DNA from: Hypomesus transpacificus
Lineage: Eukaryota; Chordata; Actinopteri; Osmeriformes; Osmeridae
Direction: 5' to 3'
Assembly (NCBI RefSeq): GCF_021917145.1
Contig: NC_061062.1
Location: 12,055,788-12,119,787, forward strand
Length of the DNA stretch: 64,000 nt
Positions 62,280-64,000 of this stretch are shown one piece after another; position 1 is the stretch's first letter; each line of letters opens with the position of its first letter. The translations under genes and the position numbers were made by a program. A model generated the notes under the pieces. The model saw nothing but the letters and a program-made list of their open reading frames with translations. It made no database searches and was not told the origin of the DNA.

Positions 62280-63758
62280 CAGTCAGTTATAAAACAGTCA
62301 AAACAGACAAGCAAGCGACAAGAGTTCACTCTGATCCTAATTCTGATCTAATCCTCACTGCTATGGAATGTTCACAACGCCCACATCAGGACACTCCTCT
62401 GTTGTGGACATGTGACAAAACTGCAGTCATCCACTGTAGGTATCCGGTATACACAACCACTCAAGTGGCAAACTCAAAAATCCTCCTCCCCACACACACA
62501 CACACACACACGCACGTTCTATATGGGTTAGAGGAAGGAAACGCAGAGCTTAGCAGGACAGAGAAAACACTCAGACAATGGAGAGATACTGCTGACTGTC
62601 CGTGGGACAGTGGGACTGTACAGGATACCCAGACTGACTGGAACTCAACAGACCCAGATATGGCACAGCAGGAGGGCTCCAACATTATCCTCAACAACAG
62701 AAGAAGAAGCACGTATCCAGGGGTTTAGGCAGGACTTACAGGATACGCCTTCCTAGGTACGGTGGCGGGGGGTAGAGATTGACCTGCCGAGTTCTGGGGG
62801 CAGCCCGGCACTTCCTTAGCTAGAGAAGGAACAGGAAATGACATTGGTGAATGAAAACAAGCGTTCTTTTGGCGCAGTACTTCCTAAGCTGAAATGTATT
62901 AATTATGCATACACCACACTGACATACAAGAAAAGAAAGAACTCATACATTGACACTTCTTAGACACTACACGACACATTTACTGACAGAAGGAGTAATG
63001 TAGCTGCCGTTTCATGCTCACCTGGCCTTTCAATGGACCCAGTCCTATTAGGAGGGCGATGGTTGAAGCTTTTGTCTGGGCTGAAAACCACAATCAAAGT
63101 CTTTCATTAAGCTGCTGATTGGCAGGGTCTCTCACATTCACATAAACACCCAGCCATCTACATTTCAGTCTATCTGCATCATCCCTGCTGGACCTGTGGG
63201 ATCTGACTCTGCATGATGAGGAGCAGGGCTGAAGCTCAAGCTGACAGCTGCAGATGAATCAAGCCAACCTCATAGTGTTAGTTCAGTGTGTGTGTGGAAG
63301 TGTGTGAGTTGGCTCACCCTGATGGAGATTTGGGTTGTGGGCCTCTGTGGTGTCCCTGTGTGCTCCCAGGCGGTCCGCTCTTAGACTGGAGGTTCATGGC
63401 TTCCATCATACTGGCCGTCTTAGCCACTGGGGGAGGGGGGTTCAACACGCCCCCAACTGGCGGTCCCAGACCTGGCTGGGCTAGGCCCTGGGAGGCTAGT
63501 CCCAGTGGACCTAGACCTGGAGAACAAAGGACCAAAACAAGCTCACAGACTGTACTTGCTAAGACAACAGCCTTCAGATAACAGCGTTGTCTCCATTTGT
63601 GTGTACATGCCTGTGGTTGAGGTGATCCTCATAGGGGGGACTGGGGGGTGCATGTTGGGGGGGTCGGAGGAGGATCTCTGTCGACCCCCCAGGTCTATTG
63701 AGCCAGGCTTCCACCCTGAGGACCCAGAGGACTGGACTATCCCCCCCAGACCAGCCAA
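61465..63758 (-). CDS. asap2: ASAP2, Arf GTPase-activating protein, C-terminal exons (5' part beyond right edge)
   Basis: Six 3' exons are read: 63758-63611, 63516-63318, 63080-63022, about 62819-62739, 62235-62116 and 61539-61465 (stop). The last two encode the SH3 domain: RVKAIYNCIADNPDELTF, EGEVIVVDGEEDQEWW, then LGHIEGEPMRRGAFPVTFVH. The wording matches ASAP2 better than ASAP1 (which ends FVHILSD). The upstream exons encode the Pro-rich linker (PPNMHPPVPPMR, LNPPPPVAK). ASAP2 stimulates GTP hydrolysis on Arf GTPases and, through SH3 and Pro-rich parts, binds PYK2, Src and paxillin at focal adhesions. The BAR, PH, ArfGAP and ankyrin parts lie beyond 64000. The exon 63611 has a GC donor (GCATGT). 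The 62739 exon edge is uncertain by one base. Confidence 0.92.
62241..62276. repeat. (CA)n microsatellite
   Basis: About 17 CA units directly beside the acceptor of the asap2 SH3 exon. Confidence 0.9.
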
Positions 63759-63853
63759 CTGAACTACAACAGAGGAAGAGAGCGAGAGAAAGACAGAGAG
63801 GCAGGGGGGAGTTATGCTTTGACAGTGAACATGTGGTTAGAAAGTGGACCCAC

Positions 63854-63868
63854 CTTTATTGAATGTAA
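63854..63868 (-). other. Candidate 15-nt micro-exon of asap2
   Basis: A 15-base stretch bordered by TCGTTTCAG and GTGGGT on the minus strand. It would insert five in-frame residues (LHSIK) before the 63758 exon, which itself begins in phase 0. Not supported by any domain. Confidence 0.25.
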
Positions 63869-64000
63869 CTGAAACGAGACAGAGAGGAACAATGTGTAGA
63901 ATGCTGGCTGCAGTGTGACCTCTACTGCTGTTTGGGCTGAGCGAATGAGCAGGAGAAAGGAGCAGGAGGAAGAGGAGCAGGAAGAACAGCAGGAGCAGGA

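Overview
The window is nuclear DNA from a ray-finned (teleost-type) fish. Genes are split by short GT-AG introns, CA/GT microsatellites are common, fish-type tRNA-derived SINE pieces and a hAT-type MITE are present, and one GC-rich fish non-LTR retrotransposon sits in an intron. The species cannot be named from sequence alone. Eleven protein genes can be read, ten of them with a complete coding sequence or complete 3' part.

Left block (about 1-43.7 kb). A first coding exon of a cytoplasmic poly(A)-binding protein (minus, rest beyond the left edge) is followed by a ZP3-type egg-envelope gene (minus), tmem54 (plus), hdac1 (minus), lck (minus), fam167b (minus), mtmr9 (plus) and tdh (plus). Read along the minus strand, fam167b-lck-hdac1 matches the order I recall on human 1p35. 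The set Src-kinase / FAM167 / MTMR9 / TDH is also the set I recall around BLK on human 8p23, so this looks like one copy of a duplicated vertebrate block that kept mtmr9 and tdh.

Right block (about 44.9-64 kb). iah1 (plus), adam17 (minus, all 19 coding exons, 862 aa), itgb1bp1 (plus, 198 aa) and the 3' end of asap2 (minus, cut by the right edge) are a set I recall from human 2p25. The junction between the two blocks lies in the 1.2 kb between tdh and iah1.

I joined exons by hand using GT-AG (three times GC-AG) borders and reading phase. Joined lengths are: ZP3-like 736 aa, tmem54 245, hdac1 491, lck 505, fam167b 188, mtmr9 535, tdh 375, iah1 242, adam17 862, itgb1bp1 198. Coordinates are reliable to about one base at exon edges.

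The genes are mostly housekeeping or immune-signalling genes and do not form one pathway. Mobile and repeat content is modest: a 5'-truncated LINE with a long open RT frame in the last mtmr9 intron, a near-palindromic hAT MITE with an 8-bp target duplication, several SINE fragments, a telomere-like (CCCTAA)n tract and a partly duplicated splice acceptor in adam17 introns. I found no clear new multi-gene system. The most uncertain item worth testing is a possible small TATA-driven two-exon gene at about 59.9-60.8 kb on the minus strand.
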